64,000 nt of DNA, taken from the NCBI RefSeq assembly GCF_000002865.3, contig NW_001865055.1, positions 356,418-420,417 on the forward strand, given 5' to 3'. The DNA is from Monosiga brevicollis MX1 (Eukaryota > Opisthokonta > Choanoflagellata > Craspedida > Salpingoecidae). The notes under the pieces were generated by a model. It searched no databases and was not told the DNA's origin. It saw only the letters and a list, made by a program, of their open reading frames with translations. This document shows positions 62,734 to 64,000 of this stretch, one piece after another (within the stretch, counting starts at the first letter, position 1; each line of letters starts with the position of its first letter). The translations under genes were made by a program, and so were the position numbers.

Positions 62734-64000
62734 ATGGCGGCACCCGAGGATGGTGTCGTGGATGCGGTGATTGCTGTACCTCTGGCCAACGAGGAGCCGG
62801 GTGAGGTGGAAAGGGACTTCAATGCTGGCCCGTCAGCCTCCGATGCAGTTAGCACGATCGGTGCGCCCGAGGACTCTGGCGACATCGAAGCTGATGTGGG
62901 CGCCGAGGCTGTTGATGTTGAAATCGACGCCGATGGCGATGCGAAAGCCGAGCCCGACGAACCAACCTACGATGAGCAAGATGCGGACACGGAAGCGCGA
63001 GCTGCTCAGGCCGACGAAGATGCCGAAGCCGGCACCGAAGCGGCTGCACAACCCAGCGGCCCCCGACACATGAACGTGATTGTCAAAGGTCCGCTGTCGA
63101 CCCTGATGCGACACAACCGAGTCCTACTTCCTTTCTCATTCACGCCCATTGGCGGGATGATTGAATTGTTTTTTTCTCATAGGGGAAGATGACGTTGAAA
63201 AGACGTACATTGTACATCTGGAAGGACCCACACATCGCAAGCCATTCTTGGGTGGCTATCGCCATCGCAAAACAGGCGTTGTCTTTCACAACGCCGCGAC
63301 TCAGACAATGCGCCGCGCCCGCACGCCCGCGGTAAGCCCGGTGCCGCTCGTGGCGTGTTGCCCCAGTCGTCCATTGACACCATGCCAACTCATCTGTCTG
63401 ATACCGTTAAATCGTTGGTAGCGTGACCTGTATCACCGCACCACGCAAACAGCTATCCTGCGCTCAGAGCCAAAGTTTGCCACTCAGACCTCTGTACACA
63501 CTTCCACGCAGATGGTACGCAAACCGGGGAGAGGGGCTGGATACCGCCCCATGCGTTCTTGGTCGCGGCTCTATGCTGGTCACCCAACTCGTTGATCACT
63601 CACGCGCATGGCTGTGTCGCTCACACTTCGTGCCGGACATCTAACAGAGCAAAGTGGGGCACTATGTGACGCGGGAAACCGACAAGGTCATACAAGGCGC
63701 AGGCTACGAAACGGCTCAAGACTGGCATGCGCGCCGGGTCAAGGCTGTGATTGTTATTCAGACCTTTTTTCGCCGTTGGAAGGCGCAAACTTTTGTCCAC
63801 CAGCTACGCGAAGCTCGCGACAACTATCAGCGCTGGGTGATCGAGGAGGCGCAGCGCGAGCGGGATGCCGAGGAACGAGCCTTTGAATGGGATATGTTCC
63901 GCCGGCTCAATCCACGCACGGCGGAAGACTTTGATATGCTCTATAGCTCCCTGGAAACTTGGCGGAGGGAGCAGGAAGAACGCATCCAGACGCTCCCTGC
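62734..64000 (+). CDS. IQUB: IQUB-like IQ-motif ciliary protein, 3' end beyond the window
   Basis: It starts MAAPEDGVVDAVIAVPLANE, with an acidic Asp/Glu/Ala-rich N-terminus of about 110 residues. Exons then join in phase: MNVIVK to GEDDVEKTYIVHLEG, RKPFLGGYRHRKTGVVFHNA (the IQUB hallmark GGYRHK-TG-x-HHA block), ATQTM, repeated HRTTQTAILR and TQTSVHTSTQM, then AVIVIQTFFRRWKAQTFVHQ, an IQ motif, and DFDMLYSSLETWRREQEERI. IQUB binds calmodulin and sits at the base of radial spoke 1 in motile cilia. The N-terminal ubiquitin-like domain of the animal protein is not evident here; the acidic region takes its place. Only the first four exons are in the window. Confidence 0.82.

Overview
This is nuclear DNA of a flagellated, intron-rich unicellular eukaryote. 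I think it is a choanoflagellate, most like Monosiga brevicollis. The evidence is short introns (mostly about 60-200 bases, GT-AG), compact genes in divergent pairs, long dinucleotide microsatellites, two fixed 50-N scaffold gaps, an LTR retroelement, and a mix of animal-like ciliary genes with a threonine-biosynthesis gene that animals lack. The species name is an inference; no search was run.

Layout. 1-4.2 kb is accessory DNA: an LTR-type retroelement with Gag-like coding (minus strand, running off the left edge), a 15-bp minisatellite with a 270-bp higher-order period, and a small reverse-transcriptase-like remnant. 4.5-9.7 kb holds a divergent pair: a KH-KH-PLD6/Zucchini-type protein (minus) and the mRNA export factor RAE1/GLE2 (plus). 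10.2-18.5 kb holds another: the ciliary microtubule protein RIB43A/RIBC (minus, 5' end in a gap) and a long CAP-Gly/coiled-coil protein with a C-terminal membrane segment (plus). 18.8-27.0 kb holds gamma-tubulin and a homoserine kinase-threonine synthase fusion (both minus). 28.2-34.4 kb is a STAND-type WD-repeat protein without its NACHT domain, ending in a CaaX box. 35.4-41.4 kb holds PRPP synthetase and a membrane-anchored M28 aminopeptidase with a Thr-rich tail (both plus). 41.9-44.2 kb is a single-exon Ser/Thr kinase (minus). 47.0-61.6 kb is an axonemal inner-arm dynein heavy chain (minus), head to head with IQUB (plus), which runs off the right edge.

Biology. Dynein heavy chain, IQUB and RIB43A are axonemal, gamma-tubulin nucleates microtubules at basal bodies, and the CAP-Gly protein may join microtubules to a membrane. 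Apart from the cytoskeletal set there is metabolism (PRPP and threonine synthesis), mRNA export and a surface peptidase. The most striking items are the fused homoserine kinase-threonine synthase with a possible tail anchor, the KH-KH-PLD6 fusion, the CAP-Gly protein with a tail anchor, and the NACHT-less, apparently prenylated WD-repeat protein. Exon borders were placed by eye from reading frame, phase and GT-AG sites, so CDS spans are outer limits including introns.
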